Shown here: piece after piece, positions 44,968 to 53,187 of the stretch
Layout of the letters: each line of letters starts with the position of its first letter
Position numbering within the stretch: the stretch's first letter is position 1
Assembly: GCA_963726775.1 (NCBI GenBank)
Contig: CAVSDL010000009.1
Location: 62,001-126,000 of the forward strand
Length of the DNA: 64,000 bases
Reading direction: 5' to 3'
DNA from: CAIWHR01 sp963726775
GTDB lineage: Bacteria; Pseudomonadota; Gammaproteobacteria; Burkholderiales; Casimicrobiaceae
The notes under the pieces: generated by a model
Seen by the model: only the letters and a program-made list of their open reading frames with translations
Database searches by the model: none
What the model was told of the DNA's origin: nothing
Position numbers and translations under genes: made by a program

Positions 44968-45794
44968 CGGGGTTTCCTCGGCGATTTTCGCGCGGACGAG
45001 GCGGCCGGCGACGCGCCCGTCACCCGGTGCATGCGTTCGCGGCTCGCCATCACATGATCGTACAGCGCGCGACCGGCGGCGACCGGCGTTCCGGCGGCGA
45101 TGAGGTCGACGATCCGGCGGTGTTCGAGCGTCGAGACCGGCAGCGCGCCGCCCTGCGCCAGCGTCGCGCGGCGAAACAGATGCAGTTCTTTCACCAGCCT
45201 CCGGTAGGTCAGGAGCAGCTTCGCGTTGCCGGCGAGTTCGACCAGCCGGTCGTGGAAGTCGAGATTGGCCGCGAGGTAGCCGCCGACGTCGCTCCGCGCC
45301 GCGGCCTTCTCCATGCGCTCGACCCGGGCGCGCAGCTCGCGCACGCACTCCGGCGTGGCCGTTTGCGCCAGGCGCCGGCCGACGAAATCGTCGAGCACGG
45401 CGCGCAGTTCGTAGATCTCATCGGCCTCCTCGACCGGGATCTCGCGCACGAAGACGCCGCGGTTCTTTTCCAGCCGCACGAGCCCGGATTCCTCGAGCGC
45501 GCGGAACGCTTCGCGAACGGGGCCCCGCGATACGCCGAGCCGTTGCGCAATCGCGGCTTCGTTCAGCTTGGCGCCGACGTCGAGCTCACCGCCGAGGATC
45601 ATGCGCTCGAGTTCCTGCTGCACGAGCATGGGCAGCGAGCTGGTCTGCACCAGCGCAATGGCCTTGACGCCGCGGCCGGCGCGCGACGGTACCAGGACGG
45701 CTTCCGCAAGCGCGGCACCCCGTTGGGCGCGCGAGGGCGCGCGCTGCATGACGCCGGTGCCGCCCGCTGGAGGTGTTTTCAGCATATTGCGCAT
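44964..45794 (-). CDS. GntR-family (FCD/FadR type) regulator of phosphonate utilisation
   Basis: This protein of about 276 residues has an N-terminal winged helix (LPMLVQQELERMILGGELDV, LNEAAIAQRLGVSRGPVREA, LEESGLVRLEKNRGVFVREI) and a C-terminal FCD ligand domain (ELRAVLDDFVGRRLAQTATP, LDFHDRLVELAGNAKLLL, EHRRIVDLIAAGTPVAAGRA). It is the first gene of the leftward phnA-phnY-pbfA run, so it probably controls that run and the divergent binding-protein gene through the palindrome at 45812-45827. The start may be ATG 45794 or 45785. Confidence 0.85.
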   Translation of the reverse strand: MRNMLKTPPAGGTGVMQRAPSRAQRGAALAEAVLVPSRAGRGVKAIALVQTSSLPMLVQQELERMILGGELDVGAKLNEAAIAQRLGVSRGPVREAFRALEESGLVRLEKNRGVFVREIPVEEADEIYELRAVLDDFVGRRLAQTATPECVRELRARVERMEKAAARSDVGGYLAANLDFHDRLVELAGNAKLLLTYRRLVKELHLFRRATLAQGGALPVSTLEHRRIVDLIAAGTPVAAGRALYDHVMASRERMHRVTGASPAASSARKSPRKPR

Positions 45795-45811
45795 TGGACC
45801 CCGAAGGGTGT

Positions 45812-45827
45812 AGATTGTCAACAATCT
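45812..45827. promoter_or_regulatory. palindromic operator candidate for the phosphonate GntR regulator
   Basis: AGATTGTCAACAATCT is a perfect inverted repeat with 7-bp arms and a 2-bp spacer. Its core TTGTCAACAA fits the TNGTNNNACNA pattern bound by FadR/FCD-type GntR proteins. It sits in the 74-bp divergent interval between the regulator and the substrate-binding-protein gene, where it could control both. Confidence 0.7.
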
Positions 45828-45868
45828 GCAATTGTCGCAACGCACTCGAGACCCCCTGGCCCCGCACG

Positions 45869-46921
45869 ATGAAACGCACGCATGACAACCGGTCGCCGCC
45901 CGCCGCTTCGGCGCTCGCGGTCTGGGCAGCGGCGCTCGCCTGGCTGATCGCCGGCCCGGCGGCGGCGCAGAAAGCACAACTGCTCGTCTACACCGCGCTC
46001 GAAACCGATCAGATCAGGGCCTACGAGCAAGGGTTCTACAGGGCCCACCCGGACATCGCGATCAGATGGATCCGCGATTCGACCGGCGTCATCACGGCGA
46101 TGCTCCTTGCCGAAAAGGCGAATCCCCAGGCCAACCTTGTGGTCGGCGTCGCGGCGTCGAGTCTGGCGGTATTGGCGCACGAAGGCATTCTCCAGCCGTA
46201 CGCGCCCAAGGGGCTCGACAGGATTTCACCGCAGTACCGGGATCCCGGAAATCCGCCGCAATGGGTCGGCATGGATGTCTACGGGGCCGCGATATGCTTC
46301 AACACGGTCGAGGCCGCGAAGCTCGGGTTGCCCAAGCCGGAAACCTGGAAGGATCTCGCGAAGCCGATCTATCGGGGTCGCATCGTCATGCCCAATCCCG
46401 CCTCGTCGGGCACGGGCTACCTGGTCGTGGCCGGCTGGCTCCAGATGTGGGGTGATGCCGAGGCGTGGAATTTCATGGACGCCTTGCACGAAAATGTCGC
46501 GCTGTACACGCACTCGGGCTCGAAGGCGTGCCGCCAGGCCGGCGCGGGCGAGTTCCCGATCGGCGTATCGTTCGAATACCGCGCGGTGGCCACGAAAAAG
46601 GCGGGCGCGCCGATCGACATCGTCTTCCCGGCCGAGGGCCTGGGCTGGGACCTCGAGGCGAGCGGCATCATCAAGGCGACGAAGAACCTGGAGGCGGCGC
46701 GCGCGCTGATGGATTGGCTGGCGACGCCGGCTGCGATGGAGCTTTACGCGAAGAATTTTGCGATCGTCGCGATGCCCGGCATCGCCAAGCCGCTGGCGTT
46801 CATGCCGGCGGACTATGAAACGCGGCTGGCGAAGAACAGTTTCGCGTGGTCCGCGAAGAACCGCGCACGGATTCTCGCCGAATGGATGAGGCGGTACGAC
46901 AGCAAGTCGGAGCCGAAATGA
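45869..46921 (+). CDS. periplasmic substrate-binding protein, putative 2-aminoethylphosphonate ABC transporter
   Basis: This 350-residue protein has a signal peptide (hydrophobic ALAVWAAALAWLIAGPAAAQ, cleavage likely after AAAQ) and a type-2 periplasmic binding fold of the iron/phosphonate class (LLVYTALETDQIRAYEQGFY, RIVMPNPASSGTGYLVVAGW, GVSFEYRAVATKKAG). Homologues in this context bind 2-aminoethylphosphonate. It is divergent from the phosphonate regulator across a palindromic operator. No permease or ATPase gene accompanies it, so it must work with a transporter encoded elsewhere or is a remnant. ATG 45869 (MKRTHDNRSPPAA) is chosen by signal-peptide fit. Confidence 0.78.
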   Translation: MKRTHDNRSPPAASALAVWAAALAWLIAGPAAAQKAQLLVYTALETDQIRAYEQGFYRAHPDIAIRWIRDSTGVITAMLLAEKANPQANLVVGVAASSLAVLAHEGILQPYAPKGLDRISPQYRDPGNPPQWVGMDVYGAAICFNTVEAAKLGLPKPETWKDLAKPIYRGRIVMPNPASSGTGYLVVAGWLQMWGDAEAWNFMDALHENVALYTHSGSKACRQAGAGEFPIGVSFEYRAVATKKAGAPIDIVFPAEGLGWDLEASGIIKATKNLEAARALMDWLATPAAMELYAKNFAIVAMPGIAKPLAFMPADYETRLAKNSFAWSAKNRARILAEWMRRYDSKSEPK

Positions 46922-46973
46922 CGGGACGCCGATGTTTACGGAGTTGATTGACAACGGTCGCAGCGATGTCGTC

Positions 46974-47040
46974 ATTCCCGCAAACGCGGGAATCCAGTGG
47001 CTTGTGTTCGAACGTCGCTGGGTCCCCGCGTTCGCGGGGA
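46974..47040. repeat. dRS3-like double hairpin repeat (ATTCCCGC...GCGGGAAT)
   Basis: ATTCCCGCAAACGCGGGAAT (46974-46993) and TCCCCGCGTTCGCGGGGA (47023-47040) are two hairpins flanked by CGTC/GACG, so the whole element is also an inverted repeat. It resembles dRS3-type repeats of Neisseria and similar elements in many proteobacteria. It lies in the 297-bp gap between the binding-protein gene and phnW. The remainder of that gap (47045-47200) is markedly AT-richer than its surroundings and carries no gene; a promoter for phnW may lie there. Confidence 0.8.
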
Positions 47041-47218
47041 CGACGCGCATATTTGCTAAGTAGTCCGATTCATAAGTTCGCACACGTATTCTTAGACGAA
47101 GGGCACACGGACCAAAGGTGAGCTGGGGCGTTAATCCTATCGACGTGCTGATATTTATGAAACGAGTACTAAGGTGTCATTCGATTCCGCAACGATCAAT
47201 GGCTGAAGGAGTATGTCC

Positions 47219-48367
47219 ATGAGCCTCTTCTCCCGCGATCCGATCCTGTTGACGCCGGGTCCCCTGACGATTTCGCTGGCGACGAAAGCCGCGATGCTCC
47301 GCGACTGGGGATCCTGGGACGCCGCATTCAACAACGTGACGGCCGAAGTACGCCGCAAGCTTCTCGACATCATCCACGGCCACGGTACGCACACCTGCGT
47401 ACCCATGCAGGGCAGCGGCACGTTCTCGGTCGAGGCGGCGGTCAACACGCTCGTCCCGCGCAACGGCCATGTGCTGGTTCTGATCAACGGCGCCTACGGC
47501 ACGCGATTCGCCAAGCTCACGAAGATGATGGGGCGCAAGCTGTCGACGTTCGAGACCCCGGAGGACATGCCGACGACGCCGCACGACGTCGACCGGCTGC
47601 TCACGGCGGATCCGACCATCACCCACGTCGGCCTGATCCATTGCGAAACGTCGACGGGCATCCTCAATCCGCTGCCGGAGATCGCAGCCGTCGTGCAGCG
47701 CCATGGCAAGAGCCTCATCGTCGACGCGATGAGTTCGTTCGCGGCAATCGGCATCGACGCGCGGACGACGCCGTTCGACGCGCTGATCGCGGCCTCGGGA
47801 AAATGCGTCGAGGGACCGCCGGGGATGGGGTTCGTGTTCGCCCGGACGAGCGTTCTGGAAAAATGCGCGGGCAACTCGACGTCGCTCTCGCTCGACCTCC
47901 ACGACCAGTGGACCTACATGGAGAAGACGACGCAGTGGCGCTACACGCCGGCCACGCACATCGTCGTGGCGTTCAACGCGGCCCTCGACCAGCTGATCAC
48001 CGAAGGAGGCCAGCCCGCGCGCCTGGCCCGTTACACGAAGAATTGCGAGATGCTCGTCCGCGGCATGGCCGAGCAGGGCTTCAAGGTCTTCCTGCGGCCC
48101 GAAATCCAGGCGCCGATCATCCTGACGTTTCATGCGCCGGTCGATCCCGCGTATGCGTTCAAGGAGTTTTACGATCGCGTCCGCGAAAAGGGCTTCATCC
48201 TGTATCCCGGCAAATTGACTCAGGTCGAAACGTTCCGGGTCGGGTGCATCGGCGCCATCGGCCCCGACGAGATGAGGCACGCCGTCAATGCGATTCGCGA
48301 GGCGCTGGTCGAGATGGGGATCCGGCAGATGTCGCCCCTCCCTGCGGTGAAGCGCGTGGCGGCCTAG
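47219..48367 (+). CDS. phnW: 2-aminoethylphosphonate-pyruvate transaminase
   Basis: This 382-residue class V PLP aminotransferase converts 2-aminoethylphosphonate and pyruvate to phosphonoacetaldehyde and alanine. Signatures are ILLTPGPLTISLATKAAMLR, DWGSWDAAFNNVTAEVRRKL, CVPMQGSGTFSVEAAVNTLV, VDAMSSFAAIGIDA and the PLP-lysine segment SGKCVEGPPGMGFVFARTSV. I prefer ATG 47219 to 47213 because GGAG then has 7-nt spacing. It supplies the aldehyde for PhnY and PhnA, encoded on the other strand from 44967 leftward. It lies apart from the binding-protein gene behind a repeat, so it may have its own promoter. Confidence 0.93.
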   Translation: MSLFSRDPILLTPGPLTISLATKAAMLRDWGSWDAAFNNVTAEVRRKLLDIIHGHGTHTCVPMQGSGTFSVEAAVNTLVPRNGHVLVLINGAYGTRFAKLTKMMGRKLSTFETPEDMPTTPHDVDRLLTADPTITHVGLIHCETSTGILNPLPEIAAVVQRHGKSLIVDAMSSFAAIGIDARTTPFDALIAASGKCVEGPPGMGFVFARTSVLEKCAGNSTSLSLDLHDQWTYMEKTTQWRYTPATHIVVAFNAALDQLITEGGQPARLARYTKNCEMLVRGMAEQGFKVFLRPEIQAPIILTFHAPVDPAYAFKEFYDRVREKGFILYPGKLTQVETFRVGCIGAIGPDEMRHAVNAIREALVEMGIRQMSPLPAVKRVAA

Positions 48368-48460
48368 ACGGCACACTCGGCCCGGGCCACGCCGGGACAA
48401 AGCCAAACCCGCGGTCGAACATTCGCGATCGAACCGGGCCACAGCGGCGGCCTTTGTGTT

Positions 48461-48491
48461 CGCCCTTGGGGTGCGCCGACCCCGAAGGGCG
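48461..48491. terminator. hairpin between convergent phnW and Nudix genes
   Basis: CGCCCTTGGGGT (48461-48472) pairs with ACCCCGAAGGGCG (48479-48491) with one bulged G and a 6-nt loop. It sits between converging genes, where a bidirectional terminator is expected, but neither side has a real T-run. Confidence 0.4.
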
Positions 48492-48497
48492 AGTTGT

Positions 48498-49391
48498 TCA
48501 CATCATCGGCCGGGATCGCGGATGCCGGAGCGTTTCCAGCGCCGCGAAATCCGGCGTGTCCGGCGCGATCGCCCCCTGCCGCAACAGGCAATCGACGATG
48601 ACGAGGCAGGAATCGGCGGTCGCGACCTCGGGTCCGGTGGCGTTGGCGATCAGCCGCGCCGCGTCAGGCAGGCCAACGAGGCGATGTTCGACCGCTTCGC
48701 CGTCCTGGCCGGCGGGCGTGAAATCGGAATCGAGCCAAAGATCGTGAACGTAAATCGTTTCGCGTTGCAATCCGTCGGGCTGTGCGCGGCAGATTTCGAC
48801 AGAGCCCGCAGGCACCGCGCTCCGGGCCACATGGGCCGCGAGGCCCGCTTCCTCCCAGGCTTCCTTCACCACGGTCTCGGCGACCGACATCCCCGCGGCG
48901 ATACCGCCGCCCACGAGGTTGTCGAGCATGCCGGGGTCGATCGCCTTCATGGGGCTGCGGCGTGCGAGCCACATCAGGATGCCGTCGCCGCTGCGGACGA
49001 GTCCGTTGACATGGGCAGCGAAGGTTCGAATCCCGAAAAACCGGGCGGCCGCGCGTTCTAGCAGAAACCGGGGCGGCCCGCCGAATTGCGGAACCACTGC
49101 GTAGCGCTCGCCGCGCCAGGCGGTCAGCGCGCCCTCGGCCGAGAGCGTCCGCGCCACGCGCTCGAGCGCCGCGGTCCGCGCCTCCGGGGAGTCGCAACCT
49201 GGCGCGAACGCGATGCCGTCGGCGCCGACTTCGAAGACGCCTGTGAATCCGCGGAGCCGGTCGACGCGCGCCGCGTCGAGCCATCCGGCCACGTGGCCTC
49301 CGATCCGCAGCGGCAGGTACTGCCCCTGCGGCGGCGCCAGCGCGGAGGTGAGCCGCGCTCGAATCGCCGTTACAATGGCAGCTTCGATCAT
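48498..49391 (-). CDS. Nudix hydrolase with N-terminal DUF4743 domain
   Basis: This 297-residue protein has an N-terminal DUF4743 domain (residues 1-120; YLPLRIGGHVAGWLDAARVD) and a Nudix domain (about 125-290) with the box GGGIAAGMSVAETVVKEAWEEAGL split as GGGIAAGMSVAETVV then KEAWEEAGL; the usual first Glu is Met here. FAAHVNGLV precedes it. Plant and yeast homologues act on thiamine-diphosphate derivatives; the substrate here is unknown. Start ATG 49391; divergent from the HAD gene with 36 bp between. Confidence 0.82.
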   Translation of the reverse strand: MIEAAIVTAIRARLTSALAPPQGQYLPLRIGGHVAGWLDAARVDRLRGFTGVFEVGADGIAFAPGCDSPEARTAALERVARTLSAEGALTAWRGERYAVVPQFGGPPRFLLERAAARFFGIRTFAAHVNGLVRSGDGILMWLARRSPMKAIDPGMLDNLVGGGIAAGMSVAETVVKEAWEEAGLAAHVARSAVPAGSVEICRAQPDGLQRETIYVHDLWLDSDFTPAGQDGEAVEHRLVGLPDAARLIANATGPEVATADSCLVIVDCLLRQGAIAPDTPDFAALETLRHPRSRPMM

Positions 49392-49427
49392 GCGCCATTG
49401 TAGCCACGAACTTCGCTCCCGGTACCC

Positions 49428-50099
49428 GTGAACGCCGACATCATCGCGCTGTTCGATCTCGACCACACGCTGCTGCCGCACGACAGCGACGAGCAGTGGG
49501 TCGCGTTCCTGGTGGAGGAGGGCGCGCTCGATCGCGAGCGCTGGGACGCCGCCAACCGCGACCTGATTGCGCGTTTCAATCGTGGCGAGGCCGGCGCCAT
49601 CGAATTCACGGAGTTCTACCTGTCGACGCTGACGCAGCTCGACGCCGCGGAGTTCCTGCGCTGGCGCGAACGCTACGTCGAGGCGAAAATCCGGCCGCGG
49701 ATCAAGGCCGCGGCACGCGCGCTGGTCGAGCAGCACCGCAGTTCCGGCGACCTCCTGGTCGTCACCACGACCGTATTCCGGTTTCTGTCGGAGCCGATTG
49801 CCGCCGAGTTCGGCATCGCGGACGTGATCGCGACCGAGGCCGAACAGCTGAACGGCCGTTACACCGGCCGCGTCTCCGGTGTCCCCAATACGCGGGAGGG
49901 CAAGGTGGAGCGGTTGCTGATGTGGCTCGGCGCGCGCGGGCAGCGTCTGACCGACTTCCGCCGCAGTTACGCTTACAGCGATTCGCTGAACGACTTGCCG
50001 TTGTTGTCGCAGGTGACGAATCCGGTCGCCGTCAATGCGGATCCCGTGCTTTCCGCACACGCGCGGCACATGGGCTGGCCGGTGATGCACATCGAGTGA
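49428..50099 (+). CDS. HAD-IB family phosphatase
   Basis: This 223-residue HAD hydrolase has motif I DLDHTLLPHDSDEQW (nucleophile Asp in FDLDHT), motif II Thr in LLVVTTTVFRFLSEPIAAEF, and motif III/IV AYSDSLNDLPLLSQV. This is the SerB/CicA-like HAD-IB subgroup, which includes phosphoserine phosphatases and histidinol-phosphatases; the substrate is not clear. GTG 49428 is the start. folD follows after 22 bp. Confidence 0.83.
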   Translation: MNADIIALFDLDHTLLPHDSDEQWVAFLVEEGALDRERWDAANRDLIARFNRGEAGAIEFTEFYLSTLTQLDAAEFLRWRERYVEAKIRPRIKAAARALVEQHRSSGDLLVVTTTVFRFLSEPIAAEFGIADVIATEAEQLNGRYTGRVSGVPNTREGKVERLLMWLGARGQRLTDFRRSYAYSDSLNDLPLLSQVTNPVAVNADPVLSAHARHMGWPVMHIE

Positions 50100-50121
50100 T
50101 ACGGATTCGCGCGTCCGGAAC

Positions 50122-50979
50122 ATGACCGCCCGAATCATCGATGGCAAGGCGCGCGCGCTGCGCCTGACGGACGAAATCCGGAGCCGCGTGGCTGCGCGTG
50201 TCGCTGCCGGACAGCCCCCACCGGGGTTGGCGGTGGTTCTGGTCGGGGCAGATCCCGCATCGCAGGTCTATGTGCGCAACAAGCGCAAGACGACCGAAGC
50301 CGTCGGCATGCGCTCGTTCGCGTACGACCTGCCGGCGACGACGTCGCAGGCCGAACTTCTGACCGCCATCGATGCACTCAACCGCGACCAGGCGGTCAAC
50401 GGCATCCTCGTCCAGCTACCGCTCCCGGCGGGCATCGACGACGAACAGGTGACCGAGCGTATCGACCCGGTCAAGGATGTCGACGGCTTTCACCCGTACA
50501 ACATCGGCCGACTCGTGCAGAAACGCCCGATGCTGCGCCCCTGCACGCCCTACGGCTGCATGACGCTGCTGAAGGACACCGGCCTCGACCTCGTCGGCAA
50601 GCACGCGGTCGTCATCGGACAGTCGAACATCGTCGGTCGGCCAATGGCGCTCGAACTGCTGATGGAGCGCTGCACGGTAACCATCTGCCACTCGAAGACG
50701 CGCGATCTGCCGGGCGTCGTGCGGCAGGCCGACATCGTCGTCGCCGGCGTCGGCAAGGCGAATTTCGTGAAGGGCGACTGGATCAAGCTGGGCGCCATCG
50801 TCATCGATGTCGGCATCAATCGCGATGCCGACGGAAAGCTTACGGGCGACGTCGATTTCGCGGCGGCGCGGGAGCGGGCGTCGTGGATCACTCCGGTGCC
50901 GGGCGGCGTCGGGCCGATGACCATCGCGACGCTGCTCGCGAATACGCTGCGCGCGGCGGAACTTCAGGACACGATCTAG
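50122..50979 (+). CDS. folD: bifunctional methylenetetrahydrofolate dehydrogenase / methenyltetrahydrofolate cyclohydrolase
   Basis: This 285-residue enzyme interconverts 5,10-methylene- and 10-formyl-tetrahydrofolate with NADP. Conserved segments are VVLVGADPASQVYVRNKRKT (catalytic Lys and Tyr), GILVQLPLPAGIDDEQVTER, DVDGFHPYNIGRL, the nucleotide site VVIGQSNIVGRPMALELL and PVPGGVGPMTIATLLANT. It could process one-carbon units from the FAD/GcvT enzyme at 35774-38200, but the genes are not linked. Confidence 0.95.
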   Translation: MTARIIDGKARALRLTDEIRSRVAARVAAGQPPPGLAVVLVGADPASQVYVRNKRKTTEAVGMRSFAYDLPATTSQAELLTAIDALNRDQAVNGILVQLPLPAGIDDEQVTERIDPVKDVDGFHPYNIGRLVQKRPMLRPCTPYGCMTLLKDTGLDLVGKHAVVIGQSNIVGRPMALELLMERCTVTICHSKTRDLPGVVRQADIVVAGVGKANFVKGDWIKLGAIVIDVGINRDADGKLTGDVDFAAARERASWITPVPGGVGPMTIATLLANTLRAAELQDTI

Positions 50980-51008
50980 CCGGCACAGTCACCGGGATCG
51001 CCGGCGCG

Positions 51009-52379
51009 TCACGCTGTCCGCAGATGCCACGCCTTCGGCCGGGTGAATGTCTGGATCCCGTAGGTCGACAGCGTCAGTCCGATCCCGGAGTGCTTGACGC
51101 CTGACCAGGGCAGGCGCGGGCTGACACGGTCGCAGCAGTTCCAGTAGACGCTGCCGGCGTGCACCTGCGCGAGGATCTTCTTCGCTCGCCTGGCGTCGCC
51201 GGTATACACGCCGGCGGTCAGGCCGTATTCGGTGTCGTTCATCAGCGCGACGGCCGCGTCGTCGTCGGCCACGGCCTCTATGCCGATGATCGGGCCGAAA
51301 CTCTCGTCCTTCATCAGCAGCATCGAGTGATCGACGTCGGCGAACACGGTCGGCGCGAACCAGTTGCCCTTGCCTTTGACGACTTTGCCGCCGAGGAGGA
51401 GTTTGGCGCCCTTCTTCGTCGCATCCGCGACCTGCTTCCGCAACACTTCGAGCTGCGGGCGCCGCGTGATGGCCCCGATGTAGGTCGTCTCGTCCATCGG
51501 GTCGCCCAGCCGGTAGCCCCTTACTTCGGCGACGAAGGCGGCGACGAACGCGTCGTAGATCGATTCGTGGACGTAGATCCGCTCGACCGAGCAGCACGAC
51601 TGCCCGGTGTTGTAGAACGCGCCGTCGGCAACGCCGGCGGCTGCGGCCGCAACGTCGACATCCGGGCAGACGTAGACCGGATCCTTGCCGCCGAGCTCGA
51701 GCTGGACCTTGATCATCCGCCGGCCCGCCGCCGCGGCGATTTTCGCGCCCGTCGCGTAGGAGCCCGTGAAGAACACGCCGTCGATCGGCTGGCGCAGCAA
51801 CGCCGCACCGGTTGCTCCGTCGCCGATCACCGGCACGAAAACGTTCTCCGGGACGCCTGCTTCATGCAGCATTTCGGCGATGTGCAGGCCGGTCAGCGTC
51901 GCGTACTCGGAGGGCTTGTACAGCACCGCGTTGCCGGCGACGAGCGCCGGCACGAACACGTTGCTGCCGACGAAATACGGATAGTTCCAGGCCGAGATGT
52001 TGGCGACGACGCCCAGCGGCTCGTGCGTGATCCGCTCCTCGAGCTTGCCGGCGGCGTCGGCGAAAACAGTCTCCTCGCGCAGCGAGCGCAGCGATTCGGC
52101 AACGAAGAAATCGATGCGTGCGAGCACGCCGGTGAGCTCGTTGCGCGACTGGCGGATCGGCTTGCCGACTTCGTGCGTCAGCGTCCGCGCGAGCGTCTCG
52201 TGCATCGCAACGATCCGTTCCCGGAACGCGGCGATGGCGGCCAGCCGCTTGCGGATCGGCACTTTGGCCCAATGCGCCTGTCCGGCGCGGGCGGTCTCGA
52301 ATTTCCTGCGGACCGTGGCGCTGGAGTCGGCAGGGACCTCCGCCAGGGTCCTGCCGTCGGCGGGGTTCTGGATCTTCAT
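51009..52379 (-). CDS. NAD(P)-dependent aldehyde dehydrogenase (gamma-glutamyl aminoaldehyde type by context)
   Basis: This 456-residue aldehyde dehydrogenase starts MKIQNPADGRTLAEVPADSS at ATG 52379. It has ISAWNYPYFVGSNVFVPALV, VFFTGSYATGAKIAAAAGRR, QLELGGKDPVYVCPD with the general-base Glu, the nucleophile Cys in GAFYNTGQSCCSVERIYVHE, and FGPIIGIEAVADDDAAVALM. It is the last gene of the leftward ligase-GNAT-alcohol dehydrogenase-hydrolase run. The context suggests oxidation of a gamma-glutamylated amino-aldehyde to the acid; a broad-specificity enzyme is possible. 13 bp separate it from the hydrolase gene. Confidence 0.85.
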   Translation of the reverse strand: MKIQNPADGRTLAEVPADSSATVRRKFETARAGQAHWAKVPIRKRLAAIAAFRERIVAMHETLARTLTHEVGKPIRQSRNELTGVLARIDFFVAESLRSLREETVFADAAGKLEERITHEPLGVVANISAWNYPYFVGSNVFVPALVAGNAVLYKPSEYATLTGLHIAEMLHEAGVPENVFVPVIGDGATGAALLRQPIDGVFFTGSYATGAKIAAAAGRRMIKVQLELGGKDPVYVCPDVDVAAAAAGVADGAFYNTGQSCCSVERIYVHESIYDAFVAAFVAEVRGYRLGDPMDETTYIGAITRRPQLEVLRKQVADATKKGAKLLLGGKVVKGKGNWFAPTVFADVDHSMLLMKDESFGPIIGIEAVADDDAAVALMNDTEYGLTAGVYTGDARRAKKILAQVHAGSVYWNCCDRVSPRLPWSGVKHSGIGLTLSTYGIQTFTRPKAWHLRTA

Positions 52380-52392
52380 GTCGACTCCGGTC

Positions 52393-53181
52393 TCAAAGGG
52401 CGTAGGCGGCAGACTTGTGGTGCGCGGCACAGTCCAGGAATTCGTCGAGGATCGGCGTGTCGTCGACGAAGGACGGATCGTCCGGCGCATGGAACTCCGG
52501 ATGCCACTGCACGGCGAAGACGTATCCCGCACCCGTGGAGCGGATCGCCTCGACGACGTGATCCGGTTCCGACCAGGCCTCGACGACGAGATCGCGGCCC
52601 AGATCCCGCACCGCCTGATGGTGGATCGAATTGGTCTTGACGACGGTGGTGCCCGGGTAGAGCCGTGCGAGGCCGCTTCCGGGCGCGAACGTCGTCGCGT
52701 GACAGTTCTCCTCGTAGATCGCCCAGTTGCGATGGTTGAGCGTGCCCGGAACCTGGGTGCCGAGGTCCTGCCACAGCGTGCCCCCCAGCGCCACGTTGAT
52801 GATCTGCGCGCCGCGGCACACGCCGAGCACCGGCTTGTCCCGCGCCATGAACGCGCGCAGCAGCGCGATTTCGTAGTCGTCGCGGATGCGATCGCCGTTC
52901 CACTCGGGTTTCAGCGCCTTTTCGCCGTAGGACTCCGGGCAGACGTCCGAGCCGCCCATCAGCACCAGGCCGTCGAGCTCGGCAGCGTAGGCCTCCACCG
53001 TAGCCGTGCTGCCGGGGCGCCGCGTGCGGCCTTCGGGAGACGGCACCATGAACGCGAGCACGTCGCGCTGCATCAGCCAGTGCGCGACGTTCTGTTCGAT
53101 GTATTGCAACGTCATTCCCTTGAAGATCGGGCGCTCACGATCCTCGTGGAAGAAGCAGGCGGCGATGCCGATTTTCAACAT
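52393..53181 (-). CDS. gamma-glutamyl amide hydrolase (PuuD-like class I glutamine amidotransferase)
   Basis: This 262-residue class I amidotransferase-like hydrolase has the nucleophile Cys in VLGVCRGAQIINVALGG and the His-Glu of VFAVQWHPEFHAP. GLVLMGGSDVCPESYGE is typical of PuuD proteins, which release glutamate from gamma-glutamyl-GABA. In this operon it would remove gamma-glutamate at the end of a gamma-glutamylated pathway. It lies 6 bp after the alcohol dehydrogenase gene. Confidence 0.87.
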   Translation of the reverse strand: MLKIGIAACFFHEDRERPIFKGMTLQYIEQNVAHWLMQRDVLAFMVPSPEGRTRRPGSTATVEAYAAELDGLVLMGGSDVCPESYGEKALKPEWNGDRIRDDYEIALLRAFMARDKPVLGVCRGAQIINVALGGTLWQDLGTQVPGTLNHRNWAIYEENCHATTFAPGSGLARLYPGTTVVKTNSIHHQAVRDLGRDLVVEAWSEPDHVVEAIRSTGAGYVFAVQWHPEFHAPDDPSFVDDTPILDEFLDCAAHHKSAAYAL

Positions 53182-53187
53182 GAGACG

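Noticed and set aside
46974..47040. Repeated hairpins considered as a CRISPR array
   Set aside because: Only two different palindromes, no regular spacers and no cas genes; it fits a dRS3-like repeat.
49023..49034. GGTTCGAATCCC, resembling a tRNA T-loop
   Set aside because: It lies within the coding frame of the Nudix gene, and no acceptor stem or anticodon arm can be folded around it.
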